Virus record (IMG/VR): IMGVR_UViG_3300008266_000027
Location: 101,837 to 165,836 of that record
Length of the DNA stretch: 64,000 bases
Direction: 5' to 3' (one strand)
From: a virus
Of the stretch, positions 5,933 to 12,480 are shown piece after piece. Position numbers and translations under genes: made by a program. The notes below the pieces were generated by a model. That model did not search any database, had not been told where the DNA came from, and saw only the letters and a program-made list of their open reading frames with translations. Numbering within the stretch: the first letter of the stretch is position 1; every line of letters starts with the position of its first letter.

Positions 5933-6058
5933 ATGAATAAGCGTATAGAAGAAGGAGTTATCTATGCAGTATGGCGCCTAGGCCTACTAGACTACTATGA
6001 GGCTAGAATTATGTTTAGTATTATAGCGGTAAGACGAATGTATGAAGACTGGGAATGA
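5933..6058 (+). CDS. KLxII-family microprotein, 41 aa
   Basis: Core VIYAVWRLGLLDYYEARIMF, then a second helix ending MYEDWE. It overlaps the next gene by 17 bases in another frame. Confidence 0.6.
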   Translation: MNKRIEEGVIYAVWRLGLLDYYEARIMFSIIAVRRMYEDWE

Positions 6059-6191
6059 GGGCGCCGCGTATCTAGAAGAGCGCATGATATTCCTGCTGCG
6101 CAAGCTAGGCGTTATAGATCACAGCGATGCCTTAATTCTGCTTAGTCTGCTGCTGCGGCACTTCTATGATGATTACACTGAGGAGGACTAG
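6042..6191 (+). CDS. KLxII-family microprotein, 49 aa
   Basis: Core MIFLLRKLGVIDHSDALILL followed by LLLRHFYDDYTEED. One of the clearest members: helix, K-L-G-V-I turn with D/S cap, second hydrophobic helix, acidic tail. Confidence 0.65.
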   Translation: MKTGNEGAAYLEERMIFLLRKLGVIDHSDALILLSLLLRHFYDDYTEED

Positions 6192-6203
6192 CTGAGGAAT
6201 AGA

Positions 6204-6317
6204 ATGTATAATGGCAATGAATTTAAACGTTTAGCAAAAGTTCTGCTCAAGCTTGAAGTCATCAATGAATCTGCTTATTGGAGTATACTAATGAGCGGTG
6301 TAATAGTCTGGGAGTAA
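6204..6317 (+). CDS. KLxII-family microprotein, 37 aa
   Basis: Core LAKVLLKLEVINESAYWSIL. GAGGAATAGA upstream can act as ribosome-binding site. Same helix-turn-helix pattern with the E..YW that also occurs at 11214. Confidence 0.6.
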   Translation: MYNGNEFKRLAKVLLKLEVINESAYWSILMSGVIVWE

Positions 6318-6320
6318 GCC

Positions 6321-6536
6321 ATGAGAATAATTATGTTAGTGTTAGCCATAAGCTGTACTAGTATATCTAAGCGAGAAGTCTATTATCTAGTGACTACTGA
6401 TCATACCGTCTACAGATGCAGCGAATATCATCATGGAGCCTATGGAGCATCAGCTCTAGACTGCCTAGACTTGTCTACAAGCGAGCACATAGATCTGATA
6501 GCAAATCCCTATAACATAAAGGAAGTGGAGAAATGA
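6321..6536 (+). CDS. Small exported Cys-containing protein, 71 aa
   Basis: Hydrophobic N-terminus (MRIIMLVLAISCTSISK) resembling a signal or lipoprotein peptide, with Cys12 in a loosely lipobox-like context. The rest has two further Cys (YRCSEY, LDCLDL) that could pair in the periplasm. The stop overlaps the MazG-like gene by four bases. Confidence 0.65.
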   Translation: MRIIMLVLAISCTSISKREVYYLVTTDHTVYRCSEYHHGAYGASALDCLDLSTSEHIDLIANPYNIKEVEK

Positions 6537-6847
6537 AGAAGCTAATTAGAGACAGAATTCCAGAGCTAGCAGCAGCCAGCGGACGACAACTAAATATTAG
6601 AGTGGCGGATGAGACAGAATTCAAAGCTCTATTACGCGAGAAGCTCATAGAAGAAGCACTAGAAGTAAAAGGTGCAACCGATACTGAGCTAGTAGAAGAG
6701 CTAGCGGATGTTTTAGAGGTTCTTGCTGCACTCTGTAAAGCTCATGGCCTAGAAGAAAGTGTGTTTGAAGTAGGTAAGAAGAAAGCCGAAGAGCGAGGTG
6801 TGTTTGATAAGCGAATTGTACTAGAGCCGGAGGCTAAGGATGTTTGA
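6533..6847 (+). CDS. MazG-like nucleotide pyrophosphohydrolase, 104 aa
   Basis: Starts MKKLIRDRIPEL, the usual opening of the phage/PRA-PH-like all-alpha NTP pyrophosphohydrolases. The metal-binding signature is visible as KLIEEALEV and EELADVLEVL, matching EExxE...ExxD. Family members hydrolyse (d)NTPs or non-canonical nucleotides to monophosphate and pyrophosphate; in phages they are proposed to clean nucleotide pools or lower (p)ppGpp. Length is normal. It overlaps the previous gene by ATGA. Confidence 0.85.
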   Translation: MKKLIRDRIPELAAASGRQLNIRVADETEFKALLREKLIEEALEVKGATDTELVEELADVLEVLAALCKAHGLEESVFEVGKKKAEERGVFDKRIVLEPEAKDV

Positions 6848-7016
6848 CGGCAAAAGTGAGAAAGCCAGATTAACTAGAGAAAAGCATGGCATGACCGAGT
6901 ATCTGAAGCTAAAGCTAGAGCAAGAAGACTGGCATGGCGTAGCAGATGCAGCCATGGATATTCGTGAGCTGGTAGCCAAGCTAGATCTCTTAGAGGAGTT
7001 GGATGAGCAAGCCTAG
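6840..7016 (+). CDS. Small conserved phage protein (WHGVADAAMDIREL), 58 aa
   Basis: ATG 6840 overlaps the end of the MazG-like gene; GGAGGCTAAGG is the ribosome-binding site. The segment DWHGVADAAMDIRELVAKL resembles a motif I recall in short proteins of unknown function in many podo- and myophages. Helical throughout. It overlaps the next gene by 14 bases. Confidence 0.75.
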   Translation: MFDGKSEKARLTREKHGMTEYLKLKLEQEDWHGVADAAMDIRELVAKLDLLEELDEQA

Positions 7017-7110
7017 TGTATACTATCGTGGCGGTATTCCATATAGCTATGATATGCATATAAAGAAACGCATGTTTTATACGCTGTGGGGGCTTGGTTT
7101 ATGCAGGTGA
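7003..7110 (+). CDS. KLxII-type microprotein, 35 aa
   Basis: ATG 7003, inside the end of its neighbour. Tyr-rich N-terminus and a short KKRMFYTLWGLGLCR tail matching the hydrophobic half of the family motif. It overlaps the next start by ten bases. Confidence 0.45.
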   Translation: MSKPSVYYRGGIPYSYDMHIKKRMFYTLWGLGLCR

Positions 7111-7274
7111 AGTATACTAGAATTGTGTTAGGTTTTTCTAGCATGCTAGATAAGCTAGAAATAAACAGACCTGACACTCTTGCTCTAGTTACTATGAGTT
7201 TTTTCTGGACGTATATGCTACATGATACATCTGCTAGATTTGGAGTCAGCGATGCTCTTGAACTTGAAGACTAA
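7101..7274 (+). CDS. KLxII-family microprotein, 57 aa
   Basis: ATG 7101, preceded by GGGGG. Core GFSSMLDKLEINRPDTLAL followed by a hydrophobic helix and an acidic end. It overlaps the next gene by 23 bases. Confidence 0.6.
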   Translation: MQVKYTRIVLGFSSMLDKLEINRPDTLALVTMSFFWTYMLHDTSARFGVSDALELED

Positions 7275-7554
7275 GGCTTTCATATATAGGTTCTCTGCTA
7301 TATTTGGACTGCGAATATATCTAGCTCAACGCGAAGAAGAAGACTATGTTAGACTACATAGAATGTATAGACTTATAAGAGATATCATCGAGGATGAAGA
7401 TACACGAGACGATAAGGCAGAGTTTGGTATACTGCGAGGCATCTGGCATGCAAGCAATGGTTTTACTGCTATATATACTCGCAACATGAGCTTTAAAGAT
7501 AGCATAGTGGCAAAGGTAAAGCATGCATTTGACTTCGACTATAATAGCTGGTAA
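7252..7554 (+). CDS. Hypothetical protein, 100 aa
   Basis: ATG 7252 chosen because GGAG lies six bases upstream; an earlier in-frame ATG at 7222 lies deep in the previous gene. Charged helical first half (IYLAQREEEDYVRLHRMYRLI) with AIFGLRI resembling the family core. No domain recognised. Confidence 0.65.
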   Translation: MLLNLKTKAFIYRFSAIFGLRIYLAQREEEDYVRLHRMYRLIRDIIEDEDTRDDKAEFGILRGIWHASNGFTAIYTRNMSFKDSIVAKVKHAFDFDYNSW

Positions 7555-7684
7555 TAGCGAGCGCTCTTATAAAAAAGATCTGACGTGCATAAGAGAGCTG
7601 CATGACGTTCTCATAAGACTACAGATTCCTAGACCTCGTATAGCTTCATTATTTTATTATTGGAGACCAATTGAAGAGCATTAA
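7523..7684 (+). CDS. KLxII-family microprotein, 53 aa
   Basis: ATG 7523 lies six bases after AAAGGT. Core LHDVLIRLQIPRPRIASLF followed by YYW. It overlaps both neighbours in other frames. The match to the family (R-L-x-I-P, then aromatic second helix) makes it credible despite its size. Confidence 0.55.
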   Translation: MHLTSTIIAGNSERSYKKDLTCIRELHDVLIRLQIPRPRIASLFYYWRPIEEH

Positions 7685-7799
7685 TACTGAGTTTTTTATA
7701 CTTATAGATTTTGTGCTTGCGGTTGATAGGCTAGGATTTGAGTGGGACGAGCACTATAAATTATATAGCTATTGGCTAGCAAACATGAGGATGACATGA
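7671..7799 (+). CDS. KLxII-family microprotein, TTG start, 42 aa
   Basis: TTG 7671 lies six bases after GGAG. Core IDFVLAVDRLGFEWDEHYKL with YSYW. The end overlaps the phosphoesterase start by four bases. Confidence 0.6.
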   Translation: MKSINTEFFILIDFVLAVDRLGFEWDEHYKLYSYWLANMRMT

Positions 7800-8425
7800 A
7801 GATAGCATGCATAAGTGATACTCACCAGCATCATAAGAAGCTAGTTATGCCAGCTTGCGACATGATTATTCATGCAGGCGACTTCACCTATCATGGGACT
7901 CACGAAGAAGTCAAAAAGTTCTTGAACTGGTATGGTGAGCAGCGAGCTAAATATAAACTATTAATTTGCGGCAATCATGAGGTAGAGATTAGCAAACAGC
8001 CATTTCAGCTCTTGCAACAGATGTGCGAGAACGAAGGTGTTCAAATCCTACATAACACTCATACTGTAATAGAAGGACTAACTATATTTGGCAGTCCTTA
8101 TTCTAAGCGATTTGGCAACTGGGCTTATATGAAAGATGAAGCTGAGCTAGCCGATATCTACAACAGTATCCTGCCAGATACTAATATACTTATAACACAT
8201 GGTCCAGCCTATGGTCAACTCGACCTCTGTCCTGGTGGCAACGTTGGATCAAAGTCACTAGCAGCAGCTATAGATAACTTGCCAAACCTAAAATTACACG
8301 TGACTGGACATATACATGAGAGTCGCGGTACTCTGCTTAGAAACGGAGTATTGACGGTTAATGCTGCGATCTGCGGTATTCCGTATACCGATATAGTTTC
8401 AAATCCTATAACAGTGGAGTTGTAG
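7796..8425 (+). CDS. Calcineurin-like metallophosphoesterase (MPPED/UPF0046 type), 209 aa
   Basis: The metallophosphoesterase motifs are in order: SDTH (residues 7-10), GDFTYHG, GNHE, THGPAYG and GHIHES. These supply the dinuclear-metal ligands of the calcineurin-like fold. The HGPxxGxLD and GHIHE spacing fits the MPPED/UPF0046 group of phosphodiesterases. The substrate cannot be read from sequence; cyclic nucleotides or small phosphodiesters are plausible. ATG 7796 is chosen for GAGGATG just upstream. Confidence 0.88.
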   Translation: MKIACISDTHQHHKKLVMPACDMIIHAGDFTYHGTHEEVKKFLNWYGEQRAKYKLLICGNHEVEISKQPFQLLQQMCENEGVQILHNTHTVIEGLTIFGSPYSKRFGNWAYMKDEAELADIYNSILPDTNILITHGPAYGQLDLCPGGNVGSKSLAAAIDNLPNLKLHVTGHIHESRGTLLRNGVLTVNAAICGIPYTDIVSNPITVEL

Positions 8426-8562
8426 TGAGTAGTTCAGAGCGTGCTATTATAGGTCTAGAGACGACGCTAGATAAATTAGAGCTTATGGAAAGCTACCATG
8501 AACTATTTTTTATCTTTAATAAGTTAGCGAATTTCTGGCAATCACGAGGCTATGACGTATGA
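8425..8562 (+). CDS. KLxII-family microprotein, GTG start, 45 aa
   Basis: GTG 8425 overlaps the phosphoesterase stop by one base; GTGGAG precedes it. Core LETTLDKLELMESYHELFFI, then an aromatic second helix (KLANFWQSRG). A typical member. Confidence 0.6.
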   Translation: MSSSERAIIGLETTLDKLELMESYHELFFIFNKLANFWQSRGYDV

Positions 8563-8574
8563 AAAAGAGATTCA

Positions 8575-8820
8575 ATGATAAAAATTGATTACTCTCACAT
8601 GACTAGATGCATGAAATGCGACACCGAGATGAGTCTAGAGCATGATTTCAGAGACGCAATCTCTAACTATGCTTTCGTTTTCTGTCACTATTGTCTCAAT
8701 GTTGGTCCATCTTCGCAGCATAGAAAAGCAGAAGAAGCCATAGTTGAAGCAACACACTTATGGAACATATATAACATGTGTCTCTGGGCATCAGAGTACA
8801 CTAATCAAGGAGAAAGATGA
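8575..8820 (+). CDS. Zn-finger protein, Lar-like, 81 aa
   Basis: Two CxxC pairs (CMKC and CHYC) spaced as in the restriction-alleviation (Lar) family, followed by GPSS and an EEAIVEATHLWN helix that fits the 'A..aWN' end of those proteins. Lar of Rac modulates type I restriction in E. coli. Lar-like phage proteins are often only annotated by fold, so the role here is inference. Confidence 0.65.
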   Translation: MIKIDYSHMTRCMKCDTEMSLEHDFRDAISNYAFVFCHYCLNVGPSSQHRKAEEAIVEATHLWNIYNMCLWASEYTNQGER

Positions 8821-8984
8821 ACTATTACGTTTACTATTCAGACGACACAGTTGGACATTCAATCAGAGAGTTTCAGGGCGAAGATGAAGCCCGGGAGTTT
8901 GCATTTGAGCTAGTTTCTAGTGATCCAGCGATCTCACTTAAGATTATTAAAGGTTTCGAGATAACTGACGACGAATACGTATGA
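8817..8984 (+). CDS. Small acidic protein, 55 aa
   Basis: ATG 8817 after AAGGAGAAAG, overlapping the previous stop. Beta-strand start (MNYYVYYSDDTVGHSI), a central acidic helix and a strand: possibly a minimal alpha/beta fold. No family recognised. Ends ATGA with the next gene. Confidence 0.7.
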   Translation: MNYYVYYSDDTVGHSIREFQGEDEAREFAFELVSSDPAISLKIIKGFEITDDEYV

Positions 8985-9184
8985 GAAGATTGCTTATAGC
9001 CAAATATTCAGCCTGCTATCTGATATCGCTGATATTTAGTGCTATATGCTTTAACCTTAGTTTTATGTTTATAGCGCTCGGCGAGGTTATGCCTTGCTTG
9101 GGCGCTAGCTTTATGACCTATGTTTTTTATACAGCAGCGGAAGCCTGCTCTATAATGCTGGAGTTCTTGATTGCCGGAGAATGA
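8981..9184 (+). CDS. Membrane protein, two predicted TM helices, 67 aa
   Basis: Hydrophobic stretches at about residues 10-32 and 42-63, with a basic N-terminus (MRRLLIAKY). Size and topology would suit a holin or superinfection protein, but there is no lysis cassette around it. Confidence 0.65.
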   Translation: MRRLLIAKYSACYLISLIFSAICFNLSFMFIALGEVMPCLGASFMTYVFYTAAEACSIMLEFLIAGE

Positions 9185-9383
9185 GATTAAACAGATGATA
9201 TTACTACTCTGGCTCACACTAGCACTTGTTGCAGCGATAGCTTGCATAATTACTTTTATTACTATAACTAATTGGTTATCTAATAATAAAAAAGTAAAAT
9301 CTAGACTAGTTAAACTAAAGCTAATAGTTGTATTGATGAAACTTAAACTGCTAAAACCTGGAGATCTATTTTGGGACGTCTGA
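9171..9383 (+). CDS. Membrane protein with C-terminal KLxL motif, 70 aa
   Basis: TTG 9171 is preferred because GGAG lies seven bases upstream; ATG 9195 is an alternative. One strong TM segment (MILLLWLTLALVAAIACI), then a basic helix and LIVVLMKLKLLKPGDLFW, the same motif as the microprotein family here fused to a membrane anchor. Confidence 0.6.
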   Translation: MPENEIKQMILLLWLTLALVAAIACIITFITITNWLSNNKKVKSRLVKLKLIVVLMKLKLLKPGDLFWDV

Positions 9384-9562
9384 TCGAGTACACAATAAGA
9401 TATTTCTGTATCAATGCTGATTGCATAGCTGATGTAGAATCACTAGACGTCTTTGATTCTGCTTATGTTTCGGCTTATAATATGACTAAAATGACTCGCA
9501 AATTACTAGAAACAAATAACTGGGATCCAGACGACACTGATGTATACGACAACTACAATTGA
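9371..9562 (+). CDS. Hypothetical protein, TTG start, 63 aa
   Basis: TTG 9371 lies after GGAGATCTAT. Contains YFCINADCIADVE and an Asp/Tyr-rich C-terminus. It overlaps the previous gene by 13 bases. No domain recognised. Confidence 0.55.
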   Translation: MGRLIEYTIRYFCINADCIADVESLDVFDSAYVSAYNMTKMTRKLLETNNWDPDDTDVYDNYN

Positions 9563-9568
9563 CATTAA

Positions 9569-9580
9569 CAGATTCGAAAT
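9569..9580 (+). promoter_or_regulatory. Class II promoter motif (CAGATTCGAAAT)
   Basis: One-base variant of the consensus, 15 bases before the lipoprotein start, with CGGAGG as ribosome-binding site. Confidence 0.7.
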
Positions 9581-9595
9581 TAAAACGGAGGTTAT

Positions 9596-9727
9596 ATGAA
9601 AACATATATTGTACTTTTTTTATTACTTTTTTTCTATTCATGCAGCTCATGTGAACATCTTAGGTCAGATCAGCAGCAAGTAGAAGAGCAGAGGCTTCTA
9701 GTAGAACCTCCAGGAAGTTTTAGATGA
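9596..9727 (+). CDS. Small lipoprotein, 43 aa
   Basis: Signal peptide MKTYIVLFLLLFFYSC ends in a lipobox-like FYSC, with another CSSC pattern; the mature part is only about 27 residues, Gln/Glu-rich then Pro (LVEPPGSFR). It should be lipid-anchored in the cell envelope. Its size suits an outer-membrane spanin subunit, but no inner-membrane partner of normal size is adjacent. Confidence 0.65.
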   Translation: MKTYIVLFLLLFFYSCSSCEHLRSDQQQVEEQRLLVEPPGSFR

Positions 9728-9792
9728 TAGTCTACGTGTGGGTGGTGTTGATATGTCTTGTCTACCTAAAGATAAACAAAAACTTAAAGTAG
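9724..9792 (+). CDS. Possible 22-aa hydrophobic peptide
   Basis: ATG 9724 overlaps the lipoprotein stop (ATGA) and encodes MIVYVWVVLICLVYL plus a basic tail: a single membrane helix. Alternatively this stretch is only the leader of the gene at 9753. Confidence 0.3.
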   Translation: MIVYVWVVLICLVYLKINKNLK

Positions 9793-10049
9793 ATTTTGTG
9801 TTCAACATCTACAGGACAATATTTGGAGTAGATTTTATGGATACTCTGCAGTCAGAGAATATAGTTAGTTTCGGATCTAAGGCATTTTTAATAGCAGTAA
9901 ATGGTTTACCACAAAAGCGAGCACCTATAGATCCAGCTTCTTTTAACTTTAGAAAATATAGCTTTAATGAGCTAGAGGGCGGAGATTTCTTCAACTTATC
10001 AGAAGAAGAATACGTTTACCTATTAGCTAATTCAGTTGCTGTTAGATAA
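9753..10049 (+). CDS. Hypothetical protein, 98 aa
   Basis: ATG 9753 is used; a GTG at 9738 in the same frame is possible and neither has a strong ribosome-binding site. Sequence starts MSCLPKDKQKLKVDFVFN and ends with an acidic helix (LSEEEYVYLLANS). No domain recognised. A tRNA gene follows by seven bases. Confidence 0.65.
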   Translation: MSCLPKDKQKLKVDFVFNIYRTIFGVDFMDTLQSENIVSFGSKAFLIAVNGLPQKRAPIDPASFNFRKYSFNELEGGDFFNLSEEEYVYLLANSVAVR

Positions 10050-10055
10050 CATAGT

Positions 10056-10132
10056 GGGATTATAGCTCAATTGGTTAGAGCTCCCGGCTCATAACCGGGT
10101 GGTTCCAGGTTCAAGTCCTGGTGGTCCCACCA
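10056..10132 (+). tRNA. tRNA, anticodon CAT (Met, or Ile2 if lysidine-modified)
   Basis: A 77-nt cloverleaf can be drawn: acceptor GGGATTA/TGGTCCC, D stem GCTC/GAGC, anticodon stem CCCGG/CCGGG with loop CTCATAA, T stem CCAGG/CCTGG with loop TTCAAGT, encoded CCA. G1-C72 pairs and the three consecutive G-C pairs of initiators are absent, so an elongator Met or Ile(CAU) tRNA is favoured. Confidence 0.93.
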
Positions 10133-10149
10133 ATTTTTAGGAGGTTCAT

Positions 10150-10413
10150 ATGCCAGAAAAACCAAGTAGATCTCCTGACTTTGTGCTAGCATCATGGCAT
10201 TTTTACTTCAAAGAGATGCTGCAGTGGAATTCAACTGGCGATCAGACTTTCTATATAGAGCAAAGACGAGAGAGTATAGTCTTCTACGACGAACTCTGGG
10301 ATAACTGGAAGCGCTACGACCACGACCAAGTTGGTGAATTGGGCGATGCAGAAAAAGTATATGAAGCTTATATAAATTGGCAACTTGAAAATATACTATT
10401 GGATCGAGCATGA
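10150..10413 (+). CDS. Hypothetical protein, tandem paralogue A, 87 aa
   Basis: ATG 10150 after AGGAGG. Pattern SPDFVLASWHFYFKEMLQWN then FYDELWDNW and a C-terminal helix, repeated in the next gene (DPDFVHEKWEFFFEEGVQWN, FFDPADDSW). Function unknown; compact and aromatic-rich. Confidence 0.75.
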   Translation: MPEKPSRSPDFVLASWHFYFKEMLQWNSTGDQTFYIEQRRESIVFYDELWDNWKRYDHDQVGELGDAEKVYEAYINWQLENILLDRA

Positions 10414-10658
10414 AAAAGCCAGAAAGAGATCCAGACTTTGTACATGAAAAGTGGGAATTCTTCTTTGAAGAAGGAGTCCAGTGGAACTCTGGAGAGAAAT
10501 TTCTTTATGATATAAAAGTAACTAAAAATATTGAAGTTATGTTCTTTGATCCAGCTGATGACTCGTGGAACTGCTACTATAGTGGTGGGGACGAGGAGAG
10601 TTTAGTAACTAATGGTTATCTTAACTGGCTAGCAGAAAAGGAGATACTATGTTCTTAG
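10410..10658 (+). CDS. Hypothetical protein, tandem paralogue B, 82 aa
   Basis: Duplicate of the preceding gene, starting at ATGA overlap 10410. Conserved W, F and QWN positions support a common fold. The 103-residue protein at 12933 may be a distant relative (single W and Y positions only). Confidence 0.75.
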   Translation: MKKPERDPDFVHEKWEFFFEEGVQWNSGEKFLYDIKVTKNIEVMFFDPADDSWNCYYSGGDEESLVTNGYLNWLAEKEILCS

Positions 10659-10798
10659 ATGTCACAATCACTGCAGTTCTTGCCTTAATTTTTATGTTTG
10701 TATTGACTGTAACTTCATCTATGGTCGTCAGATACGTGACTACAGCCAATAATTATAAGCTGCCAACCAACCAGAACAGATTCGATAACAAGCTATGA
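10649..10798 (+). CDS. Small membrane protein, 49 aa
   Basis: ATG 10649 after AAGGAG. One TM helix (VLALIFMFVLTVTSSMVV). The last codons (NQNRFDNKL) are the translated class II promoter of the next unit, so promoter and coding sequence are superimposed. Confidence 0.65.
   Translation: MFLDVTITAVLALIFMFVLTVTSSMVVRYVTTANNYKLPTNQNRFDNKL
10777..10788 (+). promoter_or_regulatory. Class II promoter motif (CAGATTCGATAA), leaderless geometry
   Basis: Lies inside the end of the 10649 gene. The ATG of the next gene (10795) is six bases after CGATAA, i.e. on the predicted +1. Confidence 0.7.
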
Positions 10799-10941
10799 AT
10801 CTAACTAGATATAGATTAGACAATGGTCAGACTCGCATGATGTTGATCATAGTTTTTCATAAATTAGGAGTGTCTGCTTATGAGCGCCCGAGCATATACA
10901 TTTCAGAAGCGAAGAAATGGTATAGTAACGACTTATACTGA
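10795..10941 (+). CDS. KLxII-family microprotein, 48 aa
   Basis: Core MLIIVFHKLGVSAYERPS, then a Lys/Trp/Tyr-rich tail. No ribosome-binding site; the ATG sits at the predicted class II transcription start and overlaps the previous stop, so translation is either leaderless or coupled. Confidence 0.6.
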   Translation: MNLTRYRLDNGQTRMMLIIVFHKLGVSAYERPSIYISEAKKWYSNDLY

Positions 10942-11230
10942 TCATTGGTGCTTTTATCAAGTTGTATTACATAATACAACTGTTTTTACACAGCACAGCG
11001 ACAAGTCTATTACTCTTAATTCTGGCGGTTGGCGAACAGCAACGACTAAGACGGCTATAAACAGAGCATTTGACCTACTTAATATACCTGCTAGACTATG
11101 GCAGAAAAACTTCGAGTGGTTTGTTAGCTATGACGGAGCGACGTTTCCATTTGAAGACGGCATGCGGCTTGGCGGACGCCTATACTCTTTTGTTAATAAA
11201 CTAGGTGTGTTAGATGACGACTCTATTTAA
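10880..11230 (+). CDS. Conserved phage hypothetical protein, 116 aa
   Basis: ATG 10880 after TTAGGAGTGTCTGC. The pattern 'NSGGWRTATTKTAINRAF ... W.V.....F.DGM' is, to my recollection, found in small proteins of many unrelated phages. Probably an alpha/beta fold. Role unknown. It overlaps the previous gene by 62 bases in another frame. Confidence 0.75.
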   Translation: MSARAYTFQKRRNGIVTTYTDHWCFYQVVLHNTTVFTQHSDKSITLNSGGWRTATTKTAINRAFDLLNIPARLWQKNFEWFVSYDGATFPFEDGMRLGGRLYSFVNKLGVLDDDSI

Positions 11231-11318
11231 CGATGAGTTGGTTGATCTAGCACTAGTTCTGCTAAAGCTAGACATTATAACTTTCGAAGAATACTGGCAT
11301 AACTTTAACATATATTAA
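11214..11318 (+). CDS. KLxII-family microprotein, archetype, 34 aa
   Basis: Nearly pure motif: VDLALVLLKLDIITFEEYW plus NFNIY. The same KLDIITFEE occurs at 14117. It overlaps the previous gene by 17 bases. The pattern (hydrophobic helix, KL-x-II-T, EE-x-W second helix) resembles the SHOCT mini-domain; this similarity is by eye. Confidence 0.65.
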   Translation: MTTLFNDELVDLALVLLKLDIITFEEYWHNFNIY

Positions 11319-11327
11319 GAGGCAATA

Positions 11328-11483
11328 ATGAACAGTAATCAGATCTTCTATTTTGTCCTACTTATATTAAATGCTATAACTGCAACAACAACAGATATCA
11401 TTTTATTACGCTTTATAACTCTAATTTTTGTTGGTTTTTGCGCTGCAATGATTTCTTTAGAAAGAAAGTCAGATGATAGCTAG
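11328..11483 (+). CDS. Small membrane protein, two TM helices, 51 aa
   Basis: ATG 11328 after GAGG. Hydrophobic segments at about residues 6-20 and 25-45 with a short loop and an acidic/basic tail. Function unknown. Confidence 0.6.
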   Translation: MNSNQIFYFVLLILNAITATTTDIILLRFITLIFVGFCAAMISLERKSDDS

Positions 11484-11489
11484 CCTTAA

Positions 11490-11501
11490 CAGAATCGATA
11501 T
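11490..11501 (+). promoter_or_regulatory. Class II promoter motif (CAGAATCGATAT)
   Basis: ATGAAAAAGGGG follows six bases after CGATAT (11508), giving a predicted +1 and the ribosome-binding site of the gene at 11525. Confidence 0.75.
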
Positions 11502-11524
11502 AATCATATGAAAAAGGGGAAAAT

Positions 11525-11608
11525 ATGGATGACAATCGACTTGGTGTGTACATTTGGACTATATTAAATGGCTGTGTAGTTCTTTATTTTATTAGAATTT
11601 TTAGCTAA
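11525..11608 (+). CDS. Tiny membrane protein, 27 aa
   Basis: ATG 11525 after AAGGGG. One hydrophobic helix (VYIWTILNGCVVLYFI) with acidic N- and basic C-terminus. Promoter and ribosome-binding site support expression. Confidence 0.6.
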   Translation: MDDNRLGVYIWTILNGCVVLYFIRIFS

Positions 11609-11617
11609 GGAGGCATT

Positions 11618-11776
11618 ATGTTAGTTTTTTCAGATGGAATGACTTTTGATACTTCTGGTGATCTAAGGATTATTTGGGAAAAAGATGGCTTATATGTGTG
11701 TGGCAAGGGCATTCTAGTTCCTGTTGGTACCTACGACGAAGCACTACTAGTAATTGAAAGACTGGAATTTGCATAG
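11618..11776 (+). CDS. Small beta-rich conserved phage protein, 52 aa
   Basis: ATG 11618 after AGGAGG. Sequence of short strands: FSDGMTFDTSGDLRI ... DGLYVCGKGILVPV ... EALLVIERL. I recall the pattern 'DG..idT.G.LR' in small proteins of many phages. Function unknown. Confidence 0.75.
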   Translation: MLVFSDGMTFDTSGDLRIIWEKDGLYVCGKGILVPVGTYDEALLVIERLEFA

Positions 11777-11790
11777 ATAAAAGGACTAAA

Positions 11791-12273
11791 ATGGATGATT
11801 TAAAGCTGATAAACGCTAGACTTCAAGAGCTGAATAAAGAGTTCAGAGAGCTTTCTGCTCTGAAGAAAGAACTTCAAGATAAAAGTAAGGCCCAGACAGT
11901 AAAAGAGAAGTACGGCGATTTTAAGTTTATGATTAAGTCGCCAACATTAATTGAAGAAATAGACTTTGAAAAGCTTATGAAAGAGGCTGACTTACAGGTA
12001 GGTAGAAATGAGTTTGGACTTCCTGTCATTGCTTATGATTTTGGTAACGGCTTATCTTATCTATCAATTGTAAGAGATGAAAAAGAAGCAAAAGTGAGAT
12101 TAGCAGTAGATGAGCTGCTTAAGATAGCTGACGCAGCAAAAGAAGATTTTAAGCTGAACAACAACAAGATAACTGAGGCAACTGAGTTGTTTGTTAAGTT
12201 TGAGGAGGCGCTTGAATTCAACAGCAACGAAATTACGCGAGTTGTTACAGATTCAGAAAACCTATCTGAGTAA
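11791..12273 (+). CDS. Coiled-coil hypothetical protein, 160 aa
   Basis: ATG 11791 after AAAGGAC. Residues 1-38 form a heptad-like coiled coil (LINARLQELNKEFREL); a mixed middle contains GLPVIAYDFGNGLSYL; the end is helical. No domain recognised. Probably a self-associating cytoplasmic protein. Confidence 0.75.
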   Translation: MDDLKLINARLQELNKEFRELSALKKELQDKSKAQTVKEKYGDFKFMIKSPTLIEEIDFEKLMKEADLQVGRNEFGLPVIAYDFGNGLSYLSIVRDEKEAKVRLAVDELLKIADAAKEDFKLNNNKITEATELFVKFEEALEFNSNEITRVVTDSENLSE

Positions 12274-12442
12274 TATCTGTCAGCAGCTGCGCAAACCTGA
12301 ATATCAAAACGATGCTATGAATAGCTTAAAGAAGTCAGTAGAGACTGAGCTGGAGTCTCTTTCCTTTCAGCTTACATGGGCAGAGTCTGATATGCGCGGT
12401 GAACTTATAATGATTTTGACCAAATTGAAAATATGGACCTAA
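12191..12442 (+). CDS. Hypothetical helical protein, start uncertain, 83 aa or fewer
   Basis: The frame is open from TTG 12191; a TTG at 12212 directly after AGGAGGCGC may be the real start. The C-terminus (GELIMILTKLKIWT) resembles the KLxII motif. It overlaps the previous gene by at least 60 bases, which lowers confidence. Confidence 0.45.
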   Translation: MLSLRRRLNSTATKLRELLQIQKTYLSNICQQLRKPEYQNDAMNSLKKSVETELESLSFQLTWAESDMRGELIMILTKLKIWT

Positions 12443-12443
12443 A

Positions 12444-12455
12444 CCGATTCGATAT
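12444..12455 (+). promoter_or_regulatory. Class II promoter motif (CCGATTCGATAT)
   Basis: Lies directly after the stop of the preceding frame and 26 bases before ATG 12481; AAGGGGG is between. Confidence 0.75.
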
Positions 12456-12480
12456 TTTGACAACATCATAAGGGGGTTTT

